Shown here: positions 43,501 to 55,516 of the stretch, piece by piece | How positions within the stretch are numbered: the stretch's first letter is position 1 | Layout: the number at the start of each line of letters is the position of its first letter | From: Eutreptiella sp. 'Long Island Sound 2002' | Taxonomy: Eukaryota; Euglenozoa; Euglenophyceae; Eutreptiales; Eutreptiaceae | Direction of reading: 5' to 3' | NCBI GenBank assembly: GCA_964036045.1 | Contig: OZ038388.1 | Coordinates: 37,372,947 to 37,436,946, forward strand | Length of the DNA: 64,000 nt | Translations under genes and position numbers: made by a program | The notes under the pieces: model-generated | Seen by the model: only the letters and a program-made list of their open reading frames with translations | What the model was told of the DNA's origin: nothing | The model's database searches: none

Positions 43501-46500
43501 AAACTCGGTGCAGGCAGAGTGGTAGAACGGGGGCAAGGTAATGGGTAGGCAGGTAGAGTAGGCAGAAGCTAGGTGCACGCAGAGTGGTAGAACGGGGGCA
43601 AGGTAATGGGTAGGCAGGTAGAGTAGGCAGAAGCTAGGTGCAGGCAGAGTGGTAGAACGGGGGCAAGGTAATGGGTAGGTAGGTAGAGTAGGCAGAAGCT
43701 AGGTGCAGGCAGAGTGGTAGAACGGGGGCAAGGTAATGGGTAGGCAGGTAGAGTAGGCAAAAGCTAGGTGCAGGCAGAGTGGTAGAACGGGGGCAAGATA
43801 ATGGGTAGGCAGGTAGAGTAGGCAGAAGCTAGGTGCAGGCAGAGCGGTAGAACGGGGGCAAGGTAATGGGTAGGCAGGTAGAGTAGGCAGAAGCTAGGTG
43901 CACGCAGAGTGGTAGAACGGGGGCAAGGTAATGGGTAGGCAGGTAGAGTAGGCAGAAGCTAGGTGCAGGCAGAGTGGTAGAACGGGGGCAAGGTAATGGG
44001 TAGGCAGGTAGAGTAGGCAGAAGCTAGGTGCAGGCAGAGTGGTAGAACGGGGGCAAGGTAATGGGTAGGCAGGTAGAGTAGGCAAAAGCTAGGTGCACGC
44101 AGAGTGGTAGAACGGGGGCAAGGTAATGGGTAGGCAGGTAGAGTAGGCAGAAGCTAGGTGCAGGCAGAGTGGTAGAACGGGGGCAAGGTAATGGGTAGGC
44201 AGGTAGAGTAGGCAGAAGCTAGGTGCACGCAGAGTGGTAGAACGGGGGCAAGGTAATGGGTAGGCAGGTAGAGTAGGCAGAAGCTAGGTGCAGGCAGAGT
44301 GGTAGAACGGGGGCAAGGTAATGGGTAGGCAGGTAGAGTAGGCAGAAGCTAGGTGCAGGCAGAGTGGTAGAACGGGGGCAAGGTAATGGGTAGGTAGGTA
44401 GAGTAGGCAGAAGCTAGGTGCACGCAGAGTGGTAGAACGGGGGCAAGGTAATGGGTAGGCAGGTAGAGGAGGCAGAAGCTAGGTGCACGCAGAGTGGTAG
44501 AACGGGGGCAAGGTAATGGGTAGGCAGGTAGAGTAGGCAGAAGCTAGGTGCAGGCAGAGTGGTAGAACGGGGGCAAGGTAATGGGTAGGCAGGTAGAGTA
44601 GGCAGAAGCTAGGTGCAGGCAGAGTGGTAGAACGGGGGCAAGGTAATGGGTAGGCAGGTAGAGTAGGCAGAAGCTAGGTGCACGCAGAGTGGTAGAACGG
44701 GGGCAAGGTAATGGGTAGGCAGGTAGAGTACGCATAAGCTAGGTGCACGCAGAGTGGTAGAACGGGGGCAAGGTAATGGGTAGGCAGGTAGAGTAGGCAG
44801 AAGCTAGGTGCAGGCAGAGTGGTAGAACGGGGGCAAGGTAATGGGTAGGCAGGTAGAGTAGGCAGAAGCTAGGTGCAGGCAGAGTGGTAGAACGGGGGCA
44901 AGGTAATGGGTAGGCAGGTAGAGTAGGCAGAAGCTAGGTGCAGGCAGAGTGGTAGAACGGGGGCAAGGTAATGGGTAGGCAGGTAGAGTAGGCAGAAGCT
45001 AGGTGCAGGCAGAGTGGTAGAACGGGGGCAAGGTAATGGGTAGGCAGGTAGAGTAGGCAGAAGCTAGGTGCAGGCAGAGTGGTAGAACGGGGGCAAGGTA
45101 ATGGGTAGGCAGGTAGAGTAGGCAGAAGCTCGGTGCAGGCAGAGTGGTAGAACGGGGGCAAGGTAATGGGTAGGCAGGTAGAGTAGGCAGAAGCTAGGTG
45201 CACGCAGAGTGGTAGAACAGGGGCAAGGTAATGGGTAGGCAGGTAGAGTAGGCAGAAGCTAGGTGCACGCAGAGTGGTAGAACGGGGGCAAGGTAGTGGG
45301 TAGGCAGGTAGAGTAGGCAGAAGCTAGGTGCAGGCAGAGTGGTAGAACGGGGGCAAGGTAATGGGTAGGTAGGTAGAGTAGGCAGAAGCTAGGTGCACGC
45401 AGAGTGGTAGAACGGGGGCAAGGTAATGGGTAGGCAGGTAGAGGAGGCAGAAGCTAGGTGCACGCAGAGTGGTAGAACGGGGGCAAGGTAATGGGTAGGC
45501 AGGTAGAGTAGGCAGAAGCTAGGTGCAGGCAGAGTGGTAGAACGGGGGCAACGTAATGGGTAGGCAGGTAGAGTAGGCAGAAGCTAGGTGCAGGCAGAGT
45601 GGTAGAACGGGGGCAAGGTAATGGGTAGGCAGGTAGAGTAGGCAGAAGCTAGGTGCAGGCAGAGTGGTAGAACGGGGGCAAGGTAATGGGTAGGCAGGTA
45701 GAGTAGGCAGAAGCTAGGTGCACGCAGAGTGGTAGAACGGGGGCAAGGTAATGGGTAGGCAGGTAGAGTAGGCAGAAACTCGGTGCAGGCAGAGTGGTAG
45801 AACGGGGGCAAGGTAATGGGTAGGCAGGTAGAGTAGGCAGAAGCTAGGTGCACGCAGAGTGGTAGAACGGGGGCAAGGTAATGGGTAGGCAGGTAGAGTA
45901 GGCAGAAGCTAGGTGCAGGCAGAGTGGTAGAACGGGGGCAAGGTAATGGGTAGGTAGGTAGAGTAGGCAGAAGCTAGGTGCAGGCAGAGTGGTAGAACGG
46001 GGGCAAGGTAATGGGTAGGCAGGTAGAGTAGGCAAAAGCTAGGTGCAGGCAGAGTGGTAGAACGGGGGCAAGATAATGGGTAGGCAGGTAGAGTAGGCAG
46101 AAGCTAGGTGCAGGCAGAGCGGTAGAAAGGGGGCAAGGTAATGGGTAGGCAGGTAGAGTAGGCAGAAGCTAGGTGCACGCAGAGTGGTAGAACGGGGGCA
46201 AGGTAATGGGTAGGCAGGTAGAGTAGGCAGAAGCTAGGTGCAGGCAGAGTGGTAGAACGGGGGCAAGGTAATGGGTAGGCAGGTAGAGTAGGCAGAAGCT
46301 AGGTGCAGGCAGAGTGGTAGAACGGGGGCAAGGTAATGGGTAGGCAGGTAGAGTAGGCAGAAGCTAGGTGCAGGCAGAGTGGTAGAACGGGGGCAAGGTA
46401 ATGGGTAGGCAGGTAGAGTAGGCAGAAGCTAGGTGCAGGCAGAGTGGTAGAACGGGGGCAAGGTAATGGGTAGGCAGGTAGAGTAGGCAGAAGCTAGGTG

Positions 46501-47699
46501 CACGCAGAGTGGTAGAACGGGGGCAAGGTAATGGGTAGGCAGGTAGAGTAGGCAGAAGCTAGGTGCAGGCAGAGTGGTAGAACGGGGGCAAGGTAATGGG
46601 TAGGCAGGTAGAGTAGGCAGAAGCTAGGTGCAGGCAGAGTGGTAGAACGGGGGCAAGGTAATGGGTAGGCAGGTAGAGTAGGCAGAAGCTAGGTGCAGGC
46701 AGAGTGGTAGAACGGGGGCAAGGTAATGGGTAGGCAGGTAGAGTAGGCAGAAGCTAGGTGCACGCAGAGTGGTAGAACGGGGGCAAGGTAATGGGTAGGC
46801 AGGTAGAGTAGGCAGAAGCTAGGTGCACGCAGAGTGGTAGAACGGGGGCAAGGTAATGGGTAGGCAGGTAGAGTAGGCAGAAGCTAGGTGCAGGCAGAGT
46901 GGTAGAACGGGGGCAAGGTAATGGGTAGGTAGGTAGAGTAGGCAGAAGCTAGGTGCACGCAGAGTGGTAGAACGGGGGCAAGGTAATGGGTAGGCAGGTA
47001 GAGGAGGCAGAAGCTAGGTGCACGCAGAGTGGTAGAACGGGGGCAAGGTAATGGGTAGGCAGGTAGAGTAGGCAGAAGCTAGGTGCAGGCAGAGTGGTAG
47101 AACGGGGGCAAGGTAATGGGTAGGCAGGTAGAGTAGGCAGAAGCTAGGTGCAGGCAGAGTGGTAGAACGGGGGCAAGGTAATGGGTAGGCAGGTAGAGTA
47201 GGCAGAAGCTAGGTGCACGCAGAGTGGTAGAACGGGGGCAAGGTAATGGGTAGGCAGGTAGAGTAGGCAGAAGCTAGGTGCACGCAGAGTGGTAGAACGG
47301 GGGCAAGGTAATGGGTAGGCAGGTAGAGTAGGCAGAAGCTAGGTGCAGGCAGAGTGGTAGAACGGGGGCAAGGTAATGGGTAGGCAGGTAGAGTAGGCAG
47401 AAGCTAGGTGCAGGCAGAGTGGTAGAACGGGGGCAAGGTAATGGGTAGGCAGGTAGAGTAGGCAGAAGCTAGGTGCACGCAGAGTGGTAGAACAGGGGCA
47501 AGGTAATGGGTAGGCAGGTAGAGTAGGCAGAAGCTAGGTGCAGGCAGAGTCGTAGAACGGGGGCAAGGTAATGGGTAGGCAGGTAGAGTAGGCAGAAGCT
47601 AGGTGCATGCAGAGTGGTAGAACGGGGGCAAGGTAATGGGTAGGCAGGTAGAGTAGGCAGAAGCTAGGTGCACGCAGAGTGGTAGAACGGGGGCAAGGT

Positions 47700-49300
47700 A
47701 ATGGGTAGGCAGGTAGAGTAGGCAGAAGCTAGGTGCAGGCAGAGTGGTAGAACGGGGGCAAGATAATGGGTAGGCAGGTAGAGTAGGCAGAAGCTAGGTG
47801 CAGGCAGAGTGGTAGAACGGGGGCAAGGTAATGGGTAGGCAGGTAGAGTAGGCAGAAGCTAGGTGCAGGCAGAGTGGTAGAACGGGGGCAAGGTAATGGG
47901 TAGGCAGGTAGAGTAGGCAGAAGCTAGGTGCAGGCAGAGTGGTAGAACGGGGGCAAGGTAATGGGTAGGCAGGTAGAGTAGGCAGAAGCTAGGTGCACGC
48001 AGAGTGGTAGAACGGGGGCAAGGTAATGGGTAGGTAGGTAGAGTAGGCAGAAGCTAGGTGCAGGCAGAGTGGTAGAACGGGGGCAAGGTAATGCGTAGGC
48101 AGGTAGAGTAGGCAGAAGCTAGGTGCAGGCAGAGTGGTAGAACGGGGGCAAGGTAATGGGTAGGCAGGTAGAGTAGGCAGAAGCTAGGTGCAGGCAGAGT
48201 GGTAGAACGGGGGCAAGGTAATGGGTAGGCAGGTAGAGTAGGCAGAAGCTAGGTGCACGCAGAGTGGTAGAACGGGGGCAAGGTAGTGGGTAGGCAGGTA
48301 GAGTAGGCAGAAGCTAGGTGCAGGCAGAGTGGTAGAACGGGGGCAAGGTAATGGGTAGGCAGGTAGAGTAGGCAGAAGCTAGGTGCAGGCAGAGTGGTAG
48401 AACGGGGGCAAGGTAATGGGTAGGCAGGTAGAGTAGGCAGAAGCTAGGTGCAGGCAGAGTGGTAGAACGGGGGCAAGGTAATGGGTAGGCAGGTAGAGTA
48501 GGCAGAAGCTAGGTGCAGGCAGAGTGGTAGAACGGGGGCAAGATAATGGGTAGGCAGGTAGAGTAGGCAGAAGCTAGGTGCAGGCAGAGTGGTAGAACGG
48601 GGGCAAGGTAATGGGTAGGCAGGTAGAGTAGGCAGAAGCTAGGTGCAGGCAGAGTGGTAGAACGGGGGCAAGGTAATGGGTAGGCAGGTAGAGTAGGCAG
48701 AAGCTAGGTGCAGGCAGAGTGGTAGAACGGGGGCAAGGTAATGGGTAGGCAGGTAGAGTAGGCAGAAGCTAGGTGCACGCAGAGTGGTAGAACGGGGGCA
48801 AGGTAATGGGTAGGTAGGTAGAGTAGGCAGAAGCTAGGTGCAGGCAGAGTGGTAGAACGGGGGCAAGGTAATGCGTAGGCAGGTAGAGTAGGCAGAAGCT
48901 AGGTGCAGGCAGAGTGGTAGAACGGGGGCAAGGTAATGGGTAGGCAGGTAGAGTAGGCAGAAGCTAGGTGCAGGCAGAGTGGTAGAACGGGGGCAAGGTA
49001 ATGGGTAGGCAGGTAGAGTAGGCAGAAGCTAGGTGCACGCAGAGTGGTAGAACGGGGGCAAGGTAGTGGGTAGGCAGGTAGAGTAGGCAGAAGCTAGGTG
49101 CAGGCAGAGTGGTAGAACGGGGGCAAGGTAATGGGTAGGCAGGTAGAGTAGGCAGAAGCTAGGTGCAGGCAGAGTGGTAGAACGGGGGCAAGGTAATGGG
49201 TAGGCAGGTAGAGTAGGCAGAAGCTAGGTGCACGCAGAGTGGTAGAACGGGGGCAAGGTAATGGGTAGGCAGGTAGAGTAGGCAGAAGCTAGGTGCAGGC
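47700..49300 (+). repeat. 12-unit (780-bp) tandem higher-order repeat
   Basis: Two adjacent 780-bp copies recognised by the rare AAGATAATGGG unit (47761, 48541), the ATGCGTAGGC unit (48091, 48871) and the GTAGTGGG unit (48285, 49065), in the same order. Confidence 0.85.
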
Positions 49301-52300
49301 AGAGTGGTAGAACGGGGGCAAGGTAATGGGTAGGCAGGTAGAGTAGGCAGAAGCTAGGTGCACGCAGAGTGGTAGAACGGGGGCAAGGTAATGGGTAGGT
49401 AGGTAGAGTAGGCAGAAGCTAGGTGCAGGCAGAGTCGTAGAACGGGGGCAAGGTAATGGGTAGGCACGTAGAGTAGGCAGAAGCTAGGTGCAGGCAGAGT
49501 GGTAGAACGGGGGCAAGGTAATGGGTAGGCAGGTAGAGTAGGCAGAAGCTAGGTGCACGCAGAGTGGTAGAACGGGGGCAAGGTAATGGGTAGGCAGGTA
49601 GAGTAGGCAGAAGCTAGGTGCAGGCAGAGTGGTAGAACGGGGGCAAGGTAATGGGTAGGCAGGTAGAGTAGGCAGAAGCTAGGTGCAGGCACAGTGGTAG
49701 AACGGGGGCAAGGTAATGGGTAGGCAGGTAGAGTAGGCAGAAGCTAGGTGCACGCAGAGTGGTAGAATGGGGGCAAGGTAATGGGTAGGCAGGTAGAGTA
49801 GGCAGAAGCTAGGTGCAGGCAGAGTGGTAGAACGGGGGCAAGGTAATGGGTAGGCAGGTAGAGTAGGCAGAAGCTAGGTGCACGCAGAGTGGTAGAACGG
49901 GGGCAAGATAATGGGTAGGCAGGTAGAGTAGGCAGAAGCTAGGTGCAGGCAGAGTGGTAGAACGGGGGCAAGGTAGTGGGTAGGCAGGTAGAGTAGGCAG
50001 AAGCTAGGTGCAGGCAGAGTGGTAGAACGGGGGCAAGGTAATGGGTAGGCAGGTAGAGTAGGCAGAAGCTAGGTGCAGGCAGAGTGGTAGAACGGGGGCA
50101 AGGTAATGGGTAGGCAGGTAGAGTAGGCAGAAGCTAGGTGCAGGCAGAGTGGTAGAACGGGGGCAAGGTAATGGGTAGGTAGGTAGAGTAGGCAGAAGCT
50201 AGGTGCAGGCAGAGTGGTAGAACGGGGGCAAGGTAATGGGTAGGCAGGTAGAGTAGGCAGAAGCTAGGTGCAGGCAGAGTGGTAGAACGGGGGCAAGGTA
50301 ATGGGTAGGCAGGTAGAGTAGGCAGAAGCTAGGTGCAGGCAGAGTGGTAGAACGGGGGCAAGGTAATGGGTAGGCAGGTAGAGTAGGCAGAAGCTAGGTG
50401 CACGCAGAGTGGTAGAACGGGGGCAAGGTAGTGGGTAGGCAGGTAGAGTAGGCAGAAGCTAGGTGCAGGCAGAGTGGTAGAACGGGGGCAAGGTAATGGG
50501 TAGGCAGGTAGAGTAGGCAGAAGCTAGGTGCAGGCAGAGTGGTAGAACGGGGGCAAGGTAATGGGTAGGCAGGTAGAGTAGGCAGAAGCTAGGTGCAGGC
50601 AGAGTGGTAGAACGGGGGCAAGGTAATGGGTAGGCAGGTAGAGTAGGCAGAAGCTAGGTGCAGGCAGAGTGGTAGAACGGGGGCAAGGTAATGGGTAGGC
50701 AGGTAGAGTAGGCAGAAGCTAGGTGCAGGCAGAGTGGTAGAACGGGGGCAAGGTAATGGGTAGGCAGGTAGAGTAGGCAGAAGCTAGGTGCAGGCAGAGT
50801 GGTAGAACGGGGGCAAGGTAATGGGTAGGTAGGTAGAGTAGGCAGAAGCTAGGTGCAGGCAGAGTCGTAGAACGGGGGCAAGGTAATGGGTAGGCACGTA
50901 GAGTAGGCAGAAGCTAGGTGCAGGCAGAGTGGTAGAACGGGGGCAAGGTAATGGGTAGGCAGGTAGAGTAGGCAGAAGCTAGGTGCAGGCAGAGTGGTAG
51001 AACGGGGGCAAGGTAATGGGTAGGCAGGTAGAGTAGGCAGAAGCTAGGTGCAGGCAGAGTGGTAGAACGGGGGCAAGGTAATGGGTAGGCAGGTAGAGTA
51101 GGCAGAAGCTAGGTGCAGGCACAGTGGTAGAACGGGGGCAAGGTAATGGGTAGGCAGGTAGAGTAGGCAGAAGCTAGGTGCACGCAGAGTGGTAGAATGG
51201 GGGCAAGGTAAAGGGTAGGCAGGTAGAGTAGGCAGAAGCTAGGTGCAGGCAGAGTGGTAGAACGGGGGCAAGGTAATGGGTAGGCAGGTAGAGTAGGCAG
51301 AAGCTAGGTGCAGGCAGAGTGGTAGAACGGGGGCAAGGTAATGGGTAGGTAGGTAGAGTAGGCAGAAGCTAGGTGCAGGCAGAGTCGTAGAACGGGGGCA
51401 AGGTAATGGGTAGGCACGTAGAGTAGGCAGAAGCTAGGTGCAGGCAGAGTGGTAGAACGGGGGCAAGGTAATGGGTAGGCAGGTAGAGTAGGCAGAAGCT
51501 AGGTGCAGGCAGAGTGGTAGAACGGGGGCAAGGTAATGGGTAGGCAGGTAGAGTAGGCAGAAGCTAGGTGCAGGCAGAGTGGTAGAACGGGGGCAAGGTA
51601 ATGGGTAGGCAGGTAGAGTAGGCAGAAGCTAGGTGCAGGCACAGTGGTAGAACGGGGGCAAGGTAATGGGTAGGCAGGTAGAGTAGGCAGAAGCTAGGTG
51701 CACGCAGAGTGGTAGAATGGGGGCAAGGTAATGGGTAGGCAGGTAGAGTAGGCAGAAGCTAGGTGCAGGCAGAGTGGTAGAACGGGGGCAAGGTAATGGG
51801 TAGGCAGGTAGAGTAGGCAGAAGCTAGGTGCACGCAGAGTGGTAGAACGGGGGCAAGATAATGGGTAGGCAGGTAGAGTAGGCAGAAGCTAGGTGCAGGC
51901 AGAGTGGTAGAACGGGGGCAAGGTAGTGGGTAGGCAGGTAGAGTAGGCAGAAGCTAGGTGCAGGCAGAGTGGTAGAACGGGGGCAAGGTAATGGGTAGGC
52001 AGGTAGAGTAGGCAGAAGCTAGGTGCAGGCAGAGTGGTAGAACGGGGGCAAGGTAATGGGTAGGCAGGTAGAGTAGGCAGAAGCTAGGTGCACGCAGAGT
52101 GGTAGAACGGGGGCAAGGTAATGGGTAGGTAGGTAGAGTAGGCAGAAGCTAGGTGCAGGCAGAGTGGTAGAACGGGGGCAAGGTAATGGGTAGGCAGGTA
52201 GAGTAGGCAGAAGCTAGGTGCACGCAGAGTGGTAGAACGGGGGCAAGGTAATGGGTAGGCAGGTAGAGTAGGCAGAAGCTAGGTGCAGGCAGAGTGGTAG

Positions 52301-52933
52301 AACGGGGGCAAGGTAATGGGTAGGTAGGTAGAGTAGGCAGAAGCTAGGTGCAGGCAGAGCGGTAGAACGGGGGCAAGATAATGGGTAGGCAGGTAGAGTA
52401 GGCAGAAGCTAGGTGCAGGCAGAGTGGTAGAACGGGGGCAAGGTAATGGGTAGGTAGGTAGAGTAGGCAGAAGCTAGGTGCAGGCAGAGCGGTAGAACGG
52501 GGGCAAGGTAATGGGTAGGCAGGTAGAGTAGGCAGAAGCTAGGTGCAGGCAGAGTGGTAGAACGGGGGCAAGGTAATGGGTAGGCAGGTAGAGTAGGCAG
52601 AAGCTAGGTGCACGCAGAGTGGTAGAACGGGGGCAAGGTAATGGGTAGGCAGGTAGAGTAGGCAGAAGCTAGGTGCAGGCAGAGTGGTAGAACGGGGGCA
52701 AGGTAATGGGTAGGCAGGTAGAGTAGGCAGAAGCTAGGTGCAGGCAGAGTGGTAGAACGGGGGCAAGGTAATGGGTAGGCAGGTAGAGTAGGCAGAAGCT
52801 AGGTGCAGGCAGAGTGGTAGAACGGGGGCAAGGTAATGGGTAGGCAGGTAGAGTAGGCAGAAGCTAGGTGCAGGCAGAGTGGTAGAACGGGGGCAAGGTA
52901 ATGGGTAGGCAGGTAGAGTAGGCAGAAGCTAGG

Positions 52934-53300
52934 AGGAGGAGGAGGAGGAGGAGGAGTGCCTGCCGTGGTCCCACGTACGGTGAGCCGTGGCGTCGTCCCT
53001 CGGGGGCCCCACGCAGGCTCTGCCGAGGGAGTCCTCCGTCTTACCTCCGCTAGACTAAGACGAATCTCGTCGCACACCTGAGAACGCTCCTCCCAGCAGG
53101 CCGTCTGGGTCATAACGCCGGTGTACGACAACGCTACGGTCCGATCCGCTCTCCGGTCCCGGCCACCGACTGCCCCGATCTGACCAGGATCCACCCGAGT
53201 CAGCGTTCCAAGATCAACGTGAGCTGAGAAGTCTGGGTCTCCCGGGGCATCACCCCGGACTTGAAAATGTCGCCGGGCTAAATAGAACGCGGCCCAGCAC
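52934..53300 (-). repeat. Shared 3' end module with (CCT)n tail, copy in element 4
   Basis: Matches 4414-4785 with scattered substitutions; an AGG repeat at its left end is the (CCT)n tail of the minus-strand element. Confidence 0.75.
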
Positions 53301-53449
53301 GACTATGCGCACTGCCGGCGGGCTGAGTACCGCCGGCGGCGCGAGTACGGTCACGTTACACGATCACGCGCACCGCCGGGGGCCTGGGTACCCCCGGGTT
53401 CTGTGGGTGCGGGACGTGTGCCAGCGCCTTGTCGGCGCACGGTTGTCTA

Positions 53450-54325
53450 GGCGTCGCCATGGTGGCGCGCTGCCCTGGAGGTTGTGCTGTGGCGACGCAC
53501 TCGTGGGTTGGCGGCACCACGGTGGTGCTCCGCCATCGTTGTCGCGGCACATTGGCGCTTGGCTGTTGGGGCGTTGCGTCTGTGGTGCTCTGCCCTGGAG
53601 GTCGCGCCACGACGGCGTACGTCTACGGCGAAGGCACCACGGCGGTGTCCTGCCATTGAGCCTGGTGGCTGGGCGAGGCGGTGAGGACCGCCGAAGTCAC
53701 GCGAGGCGGTGAGCACCGCCGACGATTAAGCACCCCTGCGCGAGGTGTCACGGTTGGCGGAGCGCCAGGTGCAGACCCAACAATGGTGCCTCGAATATTG
53801 GCCTGGAGGAAACACCATGGCAAGGCTGGCGCAAACGGTCCACGGGTCTGGGCGGCGCCACGGTGGCGCTTCGCACCGGAAACCGCACCACGACGGCGCA
53901 CGTGCATGTTGGCGGCACAACAATTGTGCTCTGTCACTGAGCCGGCGCCACGACAACGCACGGGCGTGCGGTCGGCGCCGCGACGGCGCTCTGCCCCGGA
54001 GGTCGCGCCGCTACGGCGTACCCGGGCGTTGGCGGCACCACAGTGGCGCCCTGCGACTTTGCTGGGGTCACATTGGCGTACTGCTCTCCGGGTGGTGCCA
54101 CGGTGTCGCACGGCCCTAGAGGAGGCGCAGCAATGGCATACCTGTACGTCAGCTACGCCACGATGGCGCACGTGCACGCTGGCGGCACCACGATGGCGCT
54201 TCGCCACTGGACTGGCGCCACGGCGGCGTAGGGCTGTCTGGGCAGTGCCACAATGGCGCTCTGCCCCGAAGATCGTGCCACGGCGGCGCACGTATTCGTC
54301 GACGGCACCACGGTGGTACCCTGCC
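53450..54325. repeat. 30-bp palindromic repeat array, element 4
   Basis: The same core-plus-spacer design as in element 1. In one stretch the cores start at 53855, 53885, 53915, 53945, 53975, 54005 and 54035, an exact 30-bp period. One core is the compensated variant gcacaacaattgtgc at 53915, where both arms have changed together. The stretch at about 53655-53850 is less regular, as in element 1. Confidence 0.85.
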
Positions 54326-54417
54326 AATGAGCCGGCGCGTGAAGGGGGAGCGTGGGTGAGCCTGGGCGGCTGGGGGGCCCTCGGGTGGTGGCAGGGATGG
54401 GCCCTGGGCTGACGCGG

Positions 54418-54463
54418 GTGAGTGAGCGAGTGAGTGAGTGAGCGAGTGAGTGAGTGAGTGAGT
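54418..54463. repeat. TGAG/CTCA microsatellite, element 4
   Basis: About eleven copies of TGAG on the plus strand with two GCGAG variants, at the same place as in elements 1 and 5. Confidence 0.95.
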
Positions 54464-54665
54464 AAACACGTGGCCGTTGCCTGGCTGTACTTGTGGGCAA
54501 TCCGTCCCACAGCTACCATCCTGGGGGTTTTTATCCTCGTGCCAGGCCACCAGATATCGAGCACTGTGTGTGGCAGTGGTGCATCTGCCCCTCACAAGCT
54601 GCACCTCTGGCCCAGGGAGGAGTCCTGGACGGGTGGCGGGCGGGGTGGGCCCGGCCTGACGAGGT

Positions 54666-55516
54666 GCTAGGTGCACGCAGAGTGGTAGAACGGGGGCAAG
54701 GTAATGGGTAGGCAGGTAGAGGAGGCAGAAGCTAGGTGCACGCAGAGTGGTAGAACGGGGGCAAGGTAATGGGTAGGCAGGTAGAGTAGGCAGAAGCTAG
54801 GTGCAGGCAGAGTGGTAGAACGGGGGCAAGGTAATGGGTAGGCAGGTAGAGTAGGCAGAAGCTAGGTGCAGGCAGAGTGGTAGAACGGGGGCAAGGTAAT
54901 GGGTAGGCAGGTAGAGTAGGCAGAAGCTAGGTGCAGGCAGAGTGGTAGAACGGGGGCAAGGTAATGGGTAGGCAGGTAGAGTAGGCAGAAGCTAGGTGCA
55001 CGCAGAGTGGTAGAACGGGGGCAAGGTAATGGGTAGGCAGGTAGAGTAGGCAGAAGCTAGGTGCAGGCAGAGTGGTAGAACGGGGGCAAGGTAATGGGTA
55101 GGCAGGTAGAGTAGGCAGAAGCTAGGTGCAGGCAGAGTGGTAGAACGGGGGCAAGGTAATGGGTAGGCAGGTAGAGTAGGCAGAAGCTAGGTGCAGGCAG
55201 AGTGGTAGAACGGCGGCAAGGTAATGGGTAGGCAGGTAGAGTAGGCAGAAGCTAGGTGCACGCAGAGTGGTAGAACGGGGGCAAGGTAATGGGTAGGCAG
55301 GTAGAGGAGGCAGAAGCTAGGTGCAGGCAGAGTGGTAGAACGGGGGCAAGGTAATGGGTAGGCAGGTAGAGTAGGCAGAAGCTAGGTGCAGGCAGAGTGG
55401 TAGAACGGGGGCAAGGTAATGGGTAGGCAGGTAGAGTAGGCAGAAGCTAGGTGCAGGCAGAGTGGTAGAACGGGGGCAAGGTAATGGGTAGGCAGGTAGA
55501 GTAGGCAGAAGCTAGG
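54666..55516 (+). repeat. 65-bp satellite, segment 5 (13 units)
   Basis: Satellite between elements 4 and 5, 13 units in constant phase. It carries two gaggaggcag variant units and one cggcggcaag variant. No gene is present. Confidence 0.97.

Larger units (their letters stand above)
25540..52933 (+). repeat. 65-bp satellite, segment 4 (about 421 units)
   Basis: 27.4 kb of uninterrupted satellite with no gene. Almost all units are 65 bp; one is shortened to 48 bp near 28954. Rare variants mark higher-order duplications. Examples are CGCATAAGCT (33161, 34786, 36801, 37646, 39661, 40896, 43106, 44731), GCAGCCAGAG (27837, 28617 and about 29900), and AGAGTCGTAG followed by GGCACGTAG (49431, 50861, 51381). 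The small open frames here are artefacts: 65 is not a multiple of 3, so the same 195-bp frame recurs. Confidence 0.98.
52934..54665 (-). mobile_element. Non-autonomous retroelement 4 with LINE-like 3' tail
   Basis: A 1.73-kb relative of element 1 on the minus strand, with the same order of parts: unique head (about 54665-54465), (CTCA)n, 30-bp palindromic repeats and the shared 3' end finishing in (CCT)n at 52934-52955. Flanks carry a 6-bp duplication gctagg (52928-52933 and 54666-54671), a different point of the 65-bp unit than elements 1 and 2, so it is an independent insertion. The head is nearly the same as that of element 1 (around ggataaaaacccccaggatg on the minus strand), while the internal repeats differ in number and spacing. 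I call no protein. Confidence 0.7.
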
